A stretch of DNA of 64,000 bases from Corynebacterium haematomassiliense (GCF_013978595.1 NZ_JACDTZ010000001.1:62001-126000); one strand, 5' to 3'; shown: positions 16,706 to 26,012, numbered from the stretch's first letter. Program-made: numbers and translations. Notes: generated by a model from the letters alone, not told the origin.

Positions 16706-17574
16706 TTGACGCCCGCGACACCGCCCTCATCTTCGAGGGCGGAGGCACCCGCAACTCGTACACCGCCCCTGTGGTGGAAAAGCTCATCGCGGAGGAGGTC
16801 CAGGTCGGTTGGGTCGGCGGCATTTCCGCCGGTTCGGTGCACGCGTTGAACTTCGCCTCCCGCGACACGTGGCGCTCTGAGAACGCGTTCACGGAGTTCG
16901 TGGGCAACCCCAAATTCGGCGGCTGGCGCTCTGTGGTGCGGGGCAAGGGCCTGATCAACGGCGAGTGGGCGTACGAGCAATCCGAGGACGTCCTGCCGTT
17001 CGACTTCGACGCGTTTGCCCGGACCACCGAGGAGATCCACGTTGAGGCGGTGCGCGCCGACACGGGGGAGACGGTGGCGTTCAACCGCGAGGACCTGCGC
17101 ACCTTGGAGGACGTCGCCCTTGCCGCGCGGACCTCGTCGACGCTGCCGATCCTGATGAAGATGCGCGAGATCGACGGCGTGCCCTACGTCGACGGCGCGC
17201 TCGGCACGTCGGGCGGTTTGCTCATCGACGCCGCCCGCGCCGCCGGCTTCACCCGTTTTCTCGCGGTGCTCACCCGCCCGCGCGATTACGTCAAGGGGCC
17301 GCAGAAACGTGAGCGCGCCGTGCGCCGCATCCTGCGCAACACGCCGAAAGTCGCCGACGCGATGGTGGCTCGGCCGGGCATCTACAACGCCGCGAAGCAA
17401 TCGCTTATCGACGAAGCTGCCGCCGGCAACGCCTACCTCTTCTTCCCCGACGAGATGGGGGTCGAATCCACCGAGCTCGACGCGGAGAAACTGCGGGCGA
17501 ACTACGCGGCCGGCCAGGCCCAGGTTGAGCGCGATTGGCCTGCGATGCGCGAGTTCCTCACCGCGAAGCGCTAG
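16702..17574 (+). CDS. patatin-like phospholipase in the biotin operon
   Basis: A 290-residue acyl hydrolase. It has the oxyanion motif EGGGTRN (12-18), the nucleophile elbow G-I-S-A-G with Ser42, and the catalytic Asp164 in VDGALG. No signal peptide is seen, so it is likely cytoplasmic. Its start codon overlaps the bioD stop (ATGA), tying its expression to biotin synthesis under the BioQ-like site. Whether it feeds an acyl precursor into the pathway is only a possibility. Its stop is shared with convergent prfC (CTAG). Confidence 0.9.
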   Translation: MIDARDTALIFEGGGTRNSYTAPVVEKLIAEEVQVGWVGGISAGSVHALNFASRDTWRSENAFTEFVGNPKFGGWRSVVRGKGLINGEWAYEQSEDVLPFDFDAFARTTEEIHVEAVRADTGETVAFNREDLRTLEDVALAARTSSTLPILMKMREIDGVPYVDGALGTSGGLLIDAARAAGFTRFLAVLTRPRDYVKGPQKRERAVRRILRNTPKVADAMVARPGIYNAAKQSLIDEAAAGNAYLFFPDEMGVESTELDAEKLRANYAAGQAQVERDWPAMREFLTAKR

Positions 17575-19202
17575 TCCGCGATGAGCGGCTCGATGGTCAG
17601 CTCCGGGTGCTCCTTCTCGACGAACGCGAGCTTCCACTTGTCGCCGAACAGGGCGATGAGCTCGCCGTCGGTGCGGGTGAAGATCTCCACGCCGCGCTGA
17701 CGCCCCAGCTCCGGCGCGGAGTCGGCGTCGGTGCGGCGCGCTACGGAGTAGGGGATCGGCTCGGTGACGGTATCGACGTTGTACTCGTTTTCCATGCGCG
17801 CCTGCATGACCTCGAACTGCATCGGGCCGACGGCGGCCATGACGGGGGCGGCGTCGCCGCGGGCGTCGTTGCGCAGGATCTGCACCACGCCCTCGGCGTC
17901 GAGCTGGTCCAGCGCTTTACGGAACTGCTTGTACTTGCCCAGCGACTTCGCGCGCAGCGTGCGGAAGTGCTCCGGCGCGAACTGCGGCATCGGCGGGAAC
18001 TGGACCTTCTTGCCAGCGTAGATCGTGTCGCCGGGCGCCAGCGCGCCGGCGTTGACTAGGCCGATGATGTCGCCGGGGTACGCCGTCTCCACGGTGTCGC
18101 GGTTGCGGCCGAACACGGTCAGCGCGTACTTCGTGGAGAAGCTGCGCCCGGACTGCGCGTGCGTGACCTGCATGCCGCGGTCGAACTCGCCGGAGACCAC
18201 GCGCATGAACGCCAGGGTGTCGCGGTGGTTTTTGTCCATGCCGGCCTGGACTTTGAACACCACGCCGGAGAAGTCGTCGCCGACCTCGCGCTGCTCGTCC
18301 ATCGCGGCGGTGGAGGCCTCGACGGCCTTCGGGTCGGATGCGCGGCCCTCGGGTGCCGGGGCGATGGCGCACAGCGTGTCCAGGATCTGGTGCACGCCGA
18401 AGTTCAGCATCGCGGAGGCGAAGATGATCGGCGAGGTGATGCACTGCTCGAAGAGCTGCTGGTCGTGCACGGCGCCGTCCTCAAGCAGAAGCGACGCCTC
18501 CTCGAGGGCGGTCTCCCACACGTCGCCCTCTTTCGCCAAGGCTTCGTCGGGGGAGTAGTGCTCCTCCGGGGCGATGGTGGAGCCGCCGGCGGTGCGCGTG
18601 AAATGAATGTACTCGTCGATGGAGCCTGCGACATCGACGTGCGCGAGCCCGCGGAAATCGCCCGCCTCGCCCACCGGCCAGTACAGCGGAGTCGGCTGCA
18701 GGTCGATCTCGGAGACGATCTCGTCGACAAGCTCAAGCGGCTCGCGGCCCACGCGGTCCCACTTGTTGATCACGGTGACAATCGGCAGCCCGCGGGCCTT
18801 GCACACGCGGAAGAGTTTCAGGGTTTGCGGCTCGAGGCCCTTGGCTGCGTCGATAAGCATCACTGCGGCATCGACGGCGGAAAGCACGCGGTAGGTGTCC
18901 TCGGAAAAGTCCGCGTGGCCCGGGGTGTCCACCAGGTTGACCACGTACGGCTCGCCCTCGTGGCCGTCGGGTGCGTACTCGAACTGCAGCGCCGAGGACG
19001 CGACCGAGATGCCGCGGTCTTTTTCCATCTCCATCCAGTCCGACACGGTGGACTTGCGGTTGCCCTTGCCGTGCACCGCTCCGGCCTCCGAAATCACGTG
19101 CGCGTGCAGCGCCAGCGCCTCCGTGATCGTCGACTTACCGGCGTCCGGGTGGGCGATGACGGCGAACGTGCGGCGGCGCGCGGCCTCGGAAACGGTACTC
19201 AT
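17571..19202 (-). CDS. prfC: peptide chain release factor 3
   Basis: A 543-residue translational GTPase that recycles RF1/RF2 from the ribosome after peptide release. The G1 loop AHPDAGKST is at ~17-25, G3 DTPGHADFSED near 92, and G4 NKWDR near 145, followed by the RF3-specific domains; TVTEPIPYSVARR and the C-terminal region are typical. Full length. TAAGCT lies 8 nt before the ATG, in a 47-bp region shared with the divergent FMN reductase. Confidence 0.95.
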   Translation of the reverse strand: MSTVSEAARRRTFAVIAHPDAGKSTITEALALHAHVISEAGAVHGKGNRKSTVSDWMEMEKDRGISVASSALQFEYAPDGHEGEPYVVNLVDTPGHADFSEDTYRVLSAVDAAVMLIDAAKGLEPQTLKLFRVCKARGLPIVTVINKWDRVGREPLELVDEIVSEIDLQPTPLYWPVGEAGDFRGLAHVDVAGSIDEYIHFTRTAGGSTIAPEEHYSPDEALAKEGDVWETALEEASLLLEDGAVHDQQLFEQCITSPIIFASAMLNFGVHQILDTLCAIAPAPEGRASDPKAVEASTAAMDEQREVGDDFSGVVFKVQAGMDKNHRDTLAFMRVVSGEFDRGMQVTHAQSGRSFSTKYALTVFGRNRDTVETAYPGDIIGLVNAGALAPGDTIYAGKKVQFPPMPQFAPEHFRTLRAKSLGKYKQFRKALDQLDAEGVVQILRNDARGDAAPVMAAVGPMQFEVMQARMENEYNVDTVTEPIPYSVARRTDADSAPELGRQRGVEIFTRTDGELIALFGDKWKLAFVEKEHPELTIEPLIAD

Positions 19203-19249
19203 AAGCAGCTAGCTTATCGACGCACCTCCGGCCAAGTACAGTCGTGCCC

Positions 19250-19789
19250 ATGACAACAATCGGAGTGTTTCTTGGATCTGTACGCTCTGGCCGCATCGGC
19301 GAGCACATCGGTGCCTGGGTGATGGACGCCGCCGCCGAGCGCGACGCGGACTACCGCCTGCTCGACCTGGCCGATTTCGACGTGCCGCACCTGGTTGCGG
19401 AGGTCGTGCCTGGTGCGGCGAACAAGCAGTACGACGACCCTGCCGTCACCGCCTGGTCCGAGGCGGTGGACGCCTGCGACGGGTTCGTCTTTGTCACCCC
19501 GGAGTACAACCACTCCATCCCGGGCACGATGAAAAACGCCTTTGACTCACTGTTCGGAGAGTGGGCGGGCAAGCCGGTGGCGTTTGTGAGCTACGGCGGC
19601 GACGGCGGCGTGCGCGCGGTGGAGCACTGGCGCCAGATTGTGGCGAACCTGTCCATGCGCGGCATCCGCAACCAGGTCGCGCTGGACATTTTTGGCGAGG
19701 ACGTTGAAGACGGCGAGCTCGCCCCGCGCGAGGACAAGCAGGCGGCGCTGACGCGCGCGCTGGATGACCTGGAGGCCGAGCTGGGCTAG
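19250..19789 (+). CDS. NADPH-dependent FMN reductase (flavodoxin-like)
   Basis: A 179-residue flavoprotein of the NADPH-dependent FMN reductase/chromate-quinone reductase type. The phosphate-binding loop GSVRSGRIGEHI is at ~8-19 and the FMN-contact motif PEYNHSIPGTMKNAFD near 85. The electron acceptor is not evident. The ATG at 19250 follows TACAGT by exactly 7 nt, so the upstream in-frame GTG is rejected. Convergent stop codons overlap in CTAG with the next gene. Confidence 0.9.
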   Translation: MTTIGVFLGSVRSGRIGEHIGAWVMDAAAERDADYRLLDLADFDVPHLVAEVVPGAANKQYDDPAVTAWSEAVDACDGFVFVTPEYNHSIPGTMKNAFDSLFGEWAGKPVAFVSYGGDGGVRAVEHWRQIVANLSMRGIRNQVALDIFGEDVEDGELAPREDKQAALTRALDDLEAELG

Positions 19790-20355
19790 TCCGTGAGCGG
19801 GAGCTCGAACTTCAGGCCGCTGCACTCGATGCGCGCGGTGTGCGAGCCGTTCCACTCGGGGGACAACCCGACCTCTTCGAGCGCGTCGACGACAGCCTGG
19901 CCGATCTCCGCGTCGGATTCGTCGCCGGGGTTGTCCATGGAGCTGAAGCCGAAGTAGAGCTCGCCGGTATGGATGACGTTGTCCACGTCCTGCATGGTGC
20001 AGTAGGCGTAGCCTTTATGCCCGTCTTCGCGGGCGACGTCGGCGCCGTCTTCAGCGGCCTCGCCCATGTCGTAGCCCTCGTCGAAGGAGAAGGCGAGGTC
20101 GCGCTTGGCCAGGGCGTCGCGCAGCGCTTCGATGCGCTTGGCGTCCTCGGAGGCTTCGGGGACTACGCGGGCGTATTCGTCCCGGACCTCTTCGAAGACG
20201 GACACGGGGACCCCGTCGTCTTCGAGTCCGGCGGTGATCATGTCTGCGCTCCAGCCGTGGCAGAGCTGGAGGCAGATTTCGCTGGTGGTTTCGTCGGGTT
20301 CGTAAAGGCCTTCTGCGGGTGGGTATTTGCTGTCGAACATGGCATGGCGTGTCAT
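19786..20355 (-). CDS. hypothetical protein, probably DUF6891
   Basis: A 189-residue acidic cytoplasmic protein. The block GYAYCTMQDVDNVIHTGELY with a following FGFSS resembles the GYxxxHGQDTERAIxxGxLYLxFG motif I recall for DUF6891; this assignment is tentative. TAGGTT 7 nt before the ATG at 20355 supports the start MTRHAMFDSKYPP. Function unknown. It lies directly downstream of pth copy 1 on the same strand, 11 bp away. Confidence 0.75.
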   Translation of the reverse strand: MTRHAMFDSKYPPAEGLYEPDETTSEICLQLCHGWSADMITAGLEDDGVPVSVFEEVRDEYARVVPEASEDAKRIEALRDALAKRDLAFSFDEGYDMGEAAEDGADVAREDGHKGYAYCTMQDVDNVIHTGELYFGFSSMDNPGDESDAEIGQAVVDALEEVGLSPEWNGSHTARIECSGLKFELPLTD

Positions 20356-20365
20356 GCCCCACAAC

Positions 20366-20944
20366 CTACCGTGTTGCGTGGATCACGTTCTGTGCTTTGG
20401 CTAGGCCTTCGCTGACAATCAACTGCACGGCCTTTGCGGCGAGCGCGACCTGGCCGGAGATGTCGCCGTCGATGGGGGAGAGCACCCAGTCCGGTACCGC
20501 CATGCCCTGCGGCGGGCGCCCGATGCCCATGCGCACGCGCAGGTAGTCGCGGGTGCCCAGGTGCTCAGTGATGGATTTCAGCCCGTTGTGGCCGTTTTCG
20601 TTACCGCCGAGCTTTACGCGCACTTTCCCGGCGGGCAGGTCCAGCTCGTCGTGCACCACGATGATGCGCTCCGGCGTAACCCCCAGCTCCTTCGCCAGCG
20701 GGCCGACGGCCTCGCCGGTGGTGTTCATGTACGTCGTCGAACGCGCGTAGGCCACCCCATCGCGCACCTGTACCAGCGCCTTGATCCCCGGCACCGGCGC
20801 GAGTTCGCCGGCCAACTCGTCGACCGCCATATACCCCACGTTGTGCCTGGTGGCGGTGTATTTCGCGCCCGGGTTGCCCAGTCCCACCACGAGCCACTGC
20901 GCCTCCAACTGGGGGGTGCGTCTGCGCCTGAAGAATCCGAACAT
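20366..20944 (-). CDS. pth: peptidyl-tRNA hydrolase, copy 1
   Basis: A 192-residue enzyme that frees tRNA from prematurely released peptidyl-tRNA. It contains WLVVGLGNPGAKYTATRHN with the catalytic His34 and the tRNA-contact Asn35, plus HDELDLPAGKVRVK and GGNENGHNGLKSI. A basic N-terminal extension (FGFFRRRR) distinguishes it from the copy at 22965. TAGAGT lies 7 nt before the ATG; only 16 bp separate it from the divergent nitronate monooxygenase gene. Confidence 0.94.
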   Translation of the reverse strand: MFGFFRRRRTPQLEAQWLVVGLGNPGAKYTATRHNVGYMAVDELAGELAPVPGIKALVQVRDGVAYARSTTYMNTTGEAVGPLAKELGVTPERIIVVHDELDLPAGKVRVKLGGNENGHNGLKSITEHLGTRDYLRVRMGIGRPPQGMAVPDWVLSPIDGDISGQVALAAKAVQLIVSEGLAKAQNVIHATR

Positions 20945-20960
20945 GACGCATACTCTAGCC

Positions 20961-21833
20961 ATGGAGTTTCCACGCGTGATCGCAGCACCCATGGCCGGCG
21001 GGCCGTCCACGCCCGCGCTCGTCAACGCGGTGAGCTTCGGCTTCATCGCGCTCGGCACTTGCACCGTCGCCCAGGCCCGCGAGTGGCTCGCCACGTGCGA
21101 GCCGCCGTTCGGCGCCAACCTTTTCGTGCCGCAGCGAGAGCCAAAGCTTGACGACGTCCTCACGGTCGCCCGCCGCCTCCACAAAGAAGTCCCGGAAGTT
21201 TCGTCCGACTACGCGGAGAAGTTCGCGCTCGTACTCGATGCTGCGCCGGCGGTGGTCTCGTCCACGTTCGGCTGCTTCACCGAAGACGAGATCGCCAAGC
21301 TGCACGCCGCGGGCTCGGAGGCGTGGGCGACGGTGACCAACCCCGCCGAGATCGCCGAGGCTAAGCGCCGCGGCGTCGACGGCGTGATCGTCCAGGGCCC
21401 GCGCGCCGGCGGCCACCGTGCAACCTGGGACCAGCACGAGGACCCGGACCAGCGGACGTTGGAGGAACTGCTCGCGCTGGCGGACGGTCCTTTGATCGCG
21501 GCGGGAGGGGTGCGGGGACCGGAGGACGTCGCAAAGCTTGGCGTCCCTGTCGCCTGCGGCACCGCATTTCTGCTCGCGGACGAGGCCGGCACCAGCGTGC
21601 GCAACCGCGAACTGCTGCGCACGGACGCGCCCGCGGTGGTCTCGCGCGCGTTTTCCGGGCGGTGGGCGAGCGGGGTGGAAACCGCGTTCACCCGCGAGCA
21701 CCCGGACCTGCCGCCGACCTACCCGTACCTGCGCCCCATGACGAAGGGCAACGACTACTGCCTCGTCGGCGCGGACCGCGGCGAGCTCATTACCGCGCCG
21801 GCGCGTGAAATCGAGCGGATGCTAACGCCCTAG
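20961..21833 (+). CDS. nitronate monooxygenase/2-nitropropane dioxygenase family protein
   Basis: A 290-residue FMN-dependent TIM-barrel protein. The N-terminus RVIAAPMAGGPSTPALVNAV, the central VDGVIVQGPRAGGHR and the phosphate-binding GPLIAAGGVRGPEDVAKL with VACGTAFLLADE are the family blocks. Members oxidise alkyl nitronates such as propionate-3-nitronate, though many relatives have other roles. It appears complete, though short for the family. Its promoter must overlap that of pth copy 1. Confidence 0.87.
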   Translation: MEFPRVIAAPMAGGPSTPALVNAVSFGFIALGTCTVAQAREWLATCEPPFGANLFVPQREPKLDDVLTVARRLHKEVPEVSSDYAEKFALVLDAAPAVVSSTFGCFTEDEIAKLHAAGSEAWATVTNPAEIAEAKRRGVDGVIVQGPRAGGHRATWDQHEDPDQRTLEELLALADGPLIAAGGVRGPEDVAKLGVPVACGTAFLLADEAGTSVRNRELLRTDAPAVVSRAFSGRWASGVETAFTREHPDLPPTYPYLRPMTKGNDYCLVGADRGELITAPAREIERMLTP

Positions 21834-21856
21834 CTGGCCGGGGCGATGTTAGGGGC

Positions 21857-22168
21857 ATGAAACTTTCCAAGATTGCCATCGCCACCGCAACCACCGGCGC
21901 CCTCGCGATGGGCGCGCTCGCCCCAGCCGCCCCCGCAACTCCTGTTTCACACGATGTCGCGTACAGCGGCAGCGCTTGGGGGCTCTACAGCTTCCTCATG
22001 ACCAACATCATGAACGGGCTCGATCAGATCAACGGCGGCGCGGACAAGCACCCGACCGAGAAGTTCGGTGGGGTCATGCTCAGCGCGTTGCCGCTGGCTA
22101 TCCTGCTGCTCCCGCTGCAAATGATCGCCGAGGCAGAGGTCCGCCTGCTGGACCAGCTCGGCCGCTAA
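21857..22168 (+). CDS. small secreted or membrane protein, 103 aa
   Basis: It has a signal peptide (KLSKIAIATATTGALAMGAL, cleavage probably after the PAAPATP region) and a mature part with one hydrophobic stretch (VMLSALPLAILLLPLQMIAE). No family recognised. It is small and alanine/leucine-rich like other corynebacterial envelope proteins, but no motif assigns it. The stop codon TAA overlaps the stop of the convergent FAH gene by 4 bp. Confidence 0.75.
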   Translation: MKLSKIAIATATTGALAMGALAPAAPATPVSHDVAYSGSAWGLYSFLMTNIMNGLDQINGGADKHPTEKFGGVMLSALPLAILLLPLQMIAEAEVRLLDQLGR

Positions 22169-22959
22169 TACACCCGCGTGGTGTTCTCGATCGCGCCCAG
22201 GCCTTCGATCTCCACGCGCACCGTGTCGCCGTTAGCGAGGTAGCGCTTCGGGTTGCGGGCGTGTCCCACGCCGGCGGGGGTGCCGGTGGCGATGACGTCG
22301 CCCGGCTCGAGCGGGTAGAGGTGCGAGATGAACTCCACCAGCTTCGCCGGCGTGAACACGAGGTCGTCGGTGGGGGCGTGCTGCATCACTTCGCCGTTGA
22401 CGGTGGTGGTAATCGCAGGCCCCGGCTGCCACTCGGTGTCTAGCCACGGGCCGAAGCCCGCGGTCTTCTCCAGCGACTTGCCCTGGTGCCACTGCTGCGT
22501 GCGCTTTTGAAAGTGACGCTGGGTGTAGTCGTTGATCACCGAGTATCCCGCGATGTGCTCGGCGCCGTTGGTTGCGTGGCGGGCGCGGGTGCCGACGATC
22601 ACCGCGAGCTCGCCCTCAAAATCCAGGGTGTCGGCGTTGAAGCTGGGCACCTCGGCGTCGTCGTGGGCGCCGATGAGCGCCTCCGGGTACTTGATAAACA
22701 AAGTCGGCACGTCCGGCTGCTCGTGTCCCATCTCCGCGATGTGCTTGGCGTAGTTCAGTCCCACGCAGATGATCTTGCCGGGGCGCGGGATCACCGGCGC
22801 GAGGTCGCCCGGGGTGAAGGTGATCTCCTTGCCTTCCTCGAAGGTGTCGTCGCGCAAAAGCTTTCCGACGTCCTCCGCGCCCAACGTCACCGCCCTTCCC
22901 TCGCCGATAACGCGGGCGGCGGTGGTGGTGTCTCCGGTCCTGATCGTGGCAAGCTTCAT
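22165..22959 (-). CDS. fumarylacetoacetate hydrolase family protein
   Basis: A 264-residue enzyme of the FAH superfamily (hydrolases, decarboxylases and isomerases of dioxo acids). The family block CVGLNYAKHIAEMG is near 65, the metal-binding Glu-x-Glu lies in LDFEGELAVIVG near 110, and GDVIATGTPAGVG is the C-terminal signature. The substrate is undetermined. TAGGCT 7 nt before the ATG overlaps the stop codon of pth copy 2, 5 bp upstream, so it may have its own leaderless transcript. Confidence 0.92.
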   Translation of the reverse strand: MKLATIRTGDTTTAARVIGEGRAVTLGAEDVGKLLRDDTFEEGKEITFTPGDLAPVIPRPGKIICVGLNYAKHIAEMGHEQPDVPTLFIKYPEALIGAHDDAEVPSFNADTLDFEGELAVIVGTRARHATNGAEHIAGYSVINDYTQRHFQKRTQQWHQGKSLEKTAGFGPWLDTEWQPGPAITTTVNGEVMQHAPTDDLVFTPAKLVEFISHLYPLEPGDVIATGTPAGVGHARNPKRYLANGDTVRVEIEGLGAIENTTRVY

Positions 22960-22964
22960 GCGCG

Positions 22965-23516
22965 CTAGCCTATCGCGCGCAGGATTGCGTCCGCCGCGTC
23001 CGCCGACGCGATAGCCAAGTCCACCTGCTCCTTCGCGCTGAATGGTTTGAGCACGTAATCCGCCGGGGCCATCCGTCCGGGCGGGCGGCCGATGCCCACC
23101 GCCACCTTGTTGTATGGCTTGCCGCCGAGGGATTTCGTGATGGATTTCAGCCCGTTGTGCCCGTGGTCGCCGCCGCCGAGGCGCAGCTTCACCTCGCCGA
23201 GCTCCAGATCCAGCTCGTCGTGCACCACGTACAGGTCCTCCGGCTGCACGCTGAAGTAATCCATCAGCGCTTTGATTGGCCCGCCGGAGACGTTCATGAA
23301 GGCGCGGGTGCGTGCGAGGACCGCATGGTCGTCGTCAAGCAAACGCCCCTTCGCAAGCTCGGCGATCTCCGTGTTCGTGCGCTTGTGCACCGCAAGCTGC
23401 GCCGGCATGGGCGTGGCGCGGCCGAGCAGCTCCTCCACGACGAAGATGCCCGCGTTGTGCCGCGTGGCCGCGTACTGCGGGCCAGGGTTGCCGAGGCCGA
23501 CGATCAAGATAGTCAC
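22965..23516 (-). CDS. pth: peptidyl-tRNA hydrolase, copy 2
   Basis: A 183-residue Pth with TILIVGLGNPGPQYAATRHN (catalytic His20), HDELDLELGEVKLRLGG and DHGHNGLKSI. It lacks the basic extension of copy 1. It starts with GTG at 23516; another GTG at 23522 would add two residues. In Mycobacteriales pth normally neighbours rplY, as it probably did here before the surface operon, which now separates the two by about 7.7 kb. Confidence 0.94.
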   Translation of the reverse strand: MTILIVGLGNPGPQYAATRHNAGIFVVEELLGRATPMPAQLAVHKRTNTEIAELAKGRLLDDDHAVLARTRAFMNVSGGPIKALMDYFSVQPEDLYVVHDELDLELGEVKLRLGGGDHGHNGLKSITKSLGGKPYNKVAVGIGRPPGRMAPADYVLKPFSAKEQVDLAIASADAADAILRAIG

Positions 23517-23555
23517 GGCCACGAGGGTACAGATGCATATAACTTGGGAATTGAG

Positions 23556-23584
23556 TTGTGGGAAGCTGTGAGTGGTCGTATTTT
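23556..23584 (+). promoter_or_regulatory. predicted promoter of the surface-protein operon
   Basis: TTGTGG (23556-23561), 17-bp spacer, TATTTT (23579-23584), in an unusually AT-rich intergenic stretch. A GAAGGG ribosome-binding site at 23613-23618 precedes the ATG at 23626. Confidence 0.5.
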
Positions 23585-23625
23585 TGTCTTGACGTTTTAT
23601 CTCGGCCACCACGAAGGGCGCAACC

Positions 23626-25992
23626 ATGCGTACACCCAGAAAAATGCTCACAATCGCGCTGTGCGCGGGACTTATCTCGGCGGGAGCGCCCGTCGCCAAC
23701 GCGGCGATTGAACAACGTCCCAACGGCTTCAGCGTGACCAACCCGGTATCGGACACGGGCGGCATCGTCTCCGCATTTTTCGAACCGGGAGCCTGGTCCA
23801 ACTACACATACCTTCACCCGGCCTCCGGCGTGCAGCGGCTGAGCCCGGACCTGTACTTCCTGGCCAGCATGAATAGGCAGGTCAGCTTCGACTCAGGCAC
23901 CACCACCAAGTCCAAGCGCGGCGACACGATGGTGTTTGTTACCCGAGACAACCAGGCCGGCGCGGAGGTCACGCGCGAGATCACGGTCCGCGGCAACGCC
24001 GTCGACGTCGCGGTAGCCATGAAGAACACCGGCAGCTCTCCGGCGTGGGCGAACCTGGACATCATCCACCAGATCCGGAACTGGCCGGAAGAGCTTGGCG
24101 CGCGAACGGATGGCTCCGGTGCCATCACCGTCGCCCCAGCTAGCGGTCAGGGCTACGAGGTCACCGCCGAATTCCACGGTGCGCAACGCACCTCAGCCGC
24201 AGCAACGGTCGGCGATTTCGTCGCCGGTACGGATGCCACCACGAATGCCCCTGTTCAGGGCGGCGAATGGAACAACACCCGGCTCGCCCCAGGAGATACC
24301 CTCCGCGCCGCAGCCACATTCACCACCCGCATGCTCCCCGGAGCGCTGGACCGCGACGGTGACGGCTTGCTCGACGAATGGGAGACGCGCGGCTACCCGC
24401 TCCGCGACGGCACCGTGCTGCCGTTGAACCGCTGGGGCGCGGACCCGGACCGCAAAGACGTATTCCTGCAGCTGAACTGGATGAAGTCCGAGTGGGAAGA
24501 CAAAGGATGCGACCGGGCGAACCGGTATGCGGCGTCAGGTCCCGAGCTGGAGAAGTTCCTCCACTGCTCTGAGCTGAACACCAACTCGTACCGTCCTACC
24601 ATCGCGACGCTGACGAAACTGGAGGACCTGTTCGCCGACCACGACATCGCCCTGCACATTGACGCAGGTGAGCTGTACAAAAGCGCGGACATGATCGGCT
24701 ACAGCGAAACTCACGGCGGCAAGACCGAGTCTTACAGGGAAGGGTTCTTCAACGATGGAGAGAACCGTGGCCTAGCGTTGCAGGATCTCCGCGATGAGCT
24801 GCTTGGGGACCGCGCAGGTGTGTTCTACGCCGGCCTCATCGGCGACAAGAAGGCGGAAGGAGAGCGGTCCTCCGGCGAAGGTCTGGTCAAGGACGGCGCG
24901 TTCTTCGTAGCGAAGGGCGCCGGGCTGAACTCCCAGGACCTGTTGGGTAAGACCATCCTGCACGAGTTCGGCCACAATCTGGGATTGAGCCACTACGGCA
25001 TCAACGGTCGCCCGGCCGGTGTGGCGGACAATCAGTTCCTGCCGAACTACAGGTCCTCGATGAATTACCTCTACCAGTTCCGCGAGTTCAACTTCTCTGA
25101 AGGTGAGTCCCGCAACGCAGATTCGATTACTGACATCTGCCGCCCGTTCTTCTGTTTCCTGGGTGACTACTCTGTTCCCGCCGACTGGGAGAGCTTGGAT
25201 TTCCGCGGCGCCAACAAGGGCGTCAACGTCGCGCGCCGTTACGTGGAGGATTCCGAGGTGCAAGCGCCGGAGCCGAAGGTCCACAACCACGACGAGACGG
25301 TGCGGGAGCTGGCAATCGCCGCAGCTGACAAAAACGAAGGCAAGGCGGGATTCGAGCTATCTACCACCGATGACAGCGGCATTGTGACTCTGCGAAATGA
25401 CAACGTGCTGCACGGCAAGCTGACCAACCTCGGCCTGGACGCCGCCAAGTTCACCGTGACAACGCGATTTGAAAACGGCGGCAGCGACACGCAGACCATC
25501 GTTGCACCGGGCGTGCTCAAGGAAGGCTCGGCCACGGATGTGCGGATCCCCGTGCCCAACGCCGCCGCGCTTCGCGGCCCGAAGACCCGCGTCGCGGTGG
25601 AGATCCGGAACGACAAACGTGAGTTGGTCTACTCCGAGTACTTCGATGTGTCGGTGCTCGACTACACCAAGGCCGAGGCTGATAAGGCGTTGAAGGAACT
25701 GGAGAAGTCCAACGCTTCCAAGAAGACGAAAGACAAGGCTCGCGCTCGCTTGAGCGTCGCAGCAACCCCGAAGCCAAGCGTGACGACGAGCTCCGCCCAG
25801 CCCGCCCCAACCCAAAAACCGACCCCCTCCGCCGTGCCTGCACCGCAGAAGCAGAACGGCAATGCGAAGAGCGAGTCCGGCAGTTCCACCGGCGGCATCC
25901 TCGCGATCATCTTGGCGGTGCTCGGCCTGCTCGGCGCCGGCGCCTACGCCGTGACCCAGGGCTACGTCCAGATCCCGGGCCTGAACTTCTAG
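23626..25992 (+). CDS. secreted, membrane-anchored metzincin-like zinc metalloprotease (copy B)
   Basis: A 788-residue paralogue of the protein at 406-2793. A signal peptide ends near PVANA. The Ca-loop-like DRDGDGLLDEWE is at ~242-253, followed by the shared block WGADPDRKDVFLQLNWMKSEW. The zinc motif HEFGHNLGLSH is at 446-456, with a Met-turn-like SSMNY (Met479). A Pro/Ser/Thr/Lys linker leads to the C-terminal helix (~757-780) and the tail IPGLNF. All catalytic residues are present. It is first in a three-gene operon; the next start is ~20 bp downstream. The likely role is proteolysis at the cell surface, perhaps of partner proteins encoded downstream (inference). Confidence 0.88.
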   Translation: MRTPRKMLTIALCAGLISAGAPVANAAIEQRPNGFSVTNPVSDTGGIVSAFFEPGAWSNYTYLHPASGVQRLSPDLYFLASMNRQVSFDSGTTTKSKRGDTMVFVTRDNQAGAEVTREITVRGNAVDVAVAMKNTGSSPAWANLDIIHQIRNWPEELGARTDGSGAITVAPASGQGYEVTAEFHGAQRTSAAATVGDFVAGTDATTNAPVQGGEWNNTRLAPGDTLRAAATFTTRMLPGALDRDGDGLLDEWETRGYPLRDGTVLPLNRWGADPDRKDVFLQLNWMKSEWEDKGCDRANRYAASGPELEKFLHCSELNTNSYRPTIATLTKLEDLFADHDIALHIDAGELYKSADMIGYSETHGGKTESYREGFFNDGENRGLALQDLRDELLGDRAGVFYAGLIGDKKAEGERSSGEGLVKDGAFFVAKGAGLNSQDLLGKTILHEFGHNLGLSHYGINGRPAGVADNQFLPNYRSSMNYLYQFREFNFSEGESRNADSITDICRPFFCFLGDYSVPADWESLDFRGANKGVNVARRYVEDSEVQAPEPKVHNHDETVRELAIAAADKNEGKAGFELSTTDDSGIVTLRNDNVLHGKLTNLGLDAAKFTVTTRFENGGSDTQTIVAPGVLKEGSATDVRIPVPNAAALRGPKTRVAVEIRNDKRELVYSEYFDVSVLDYTKAEADKALKELEKSNASKKTKDKARARLSVAATPKPSVTTSSAQPAPTQKPTPSAVPAPQKQNGNAKSESGSSTGGILAIILAVLGLLGAGAYAVTQGYVQIPGLNF

Positions 25993-26012
25993 CGAGAAAA
26001 GAGAAGACTGTG

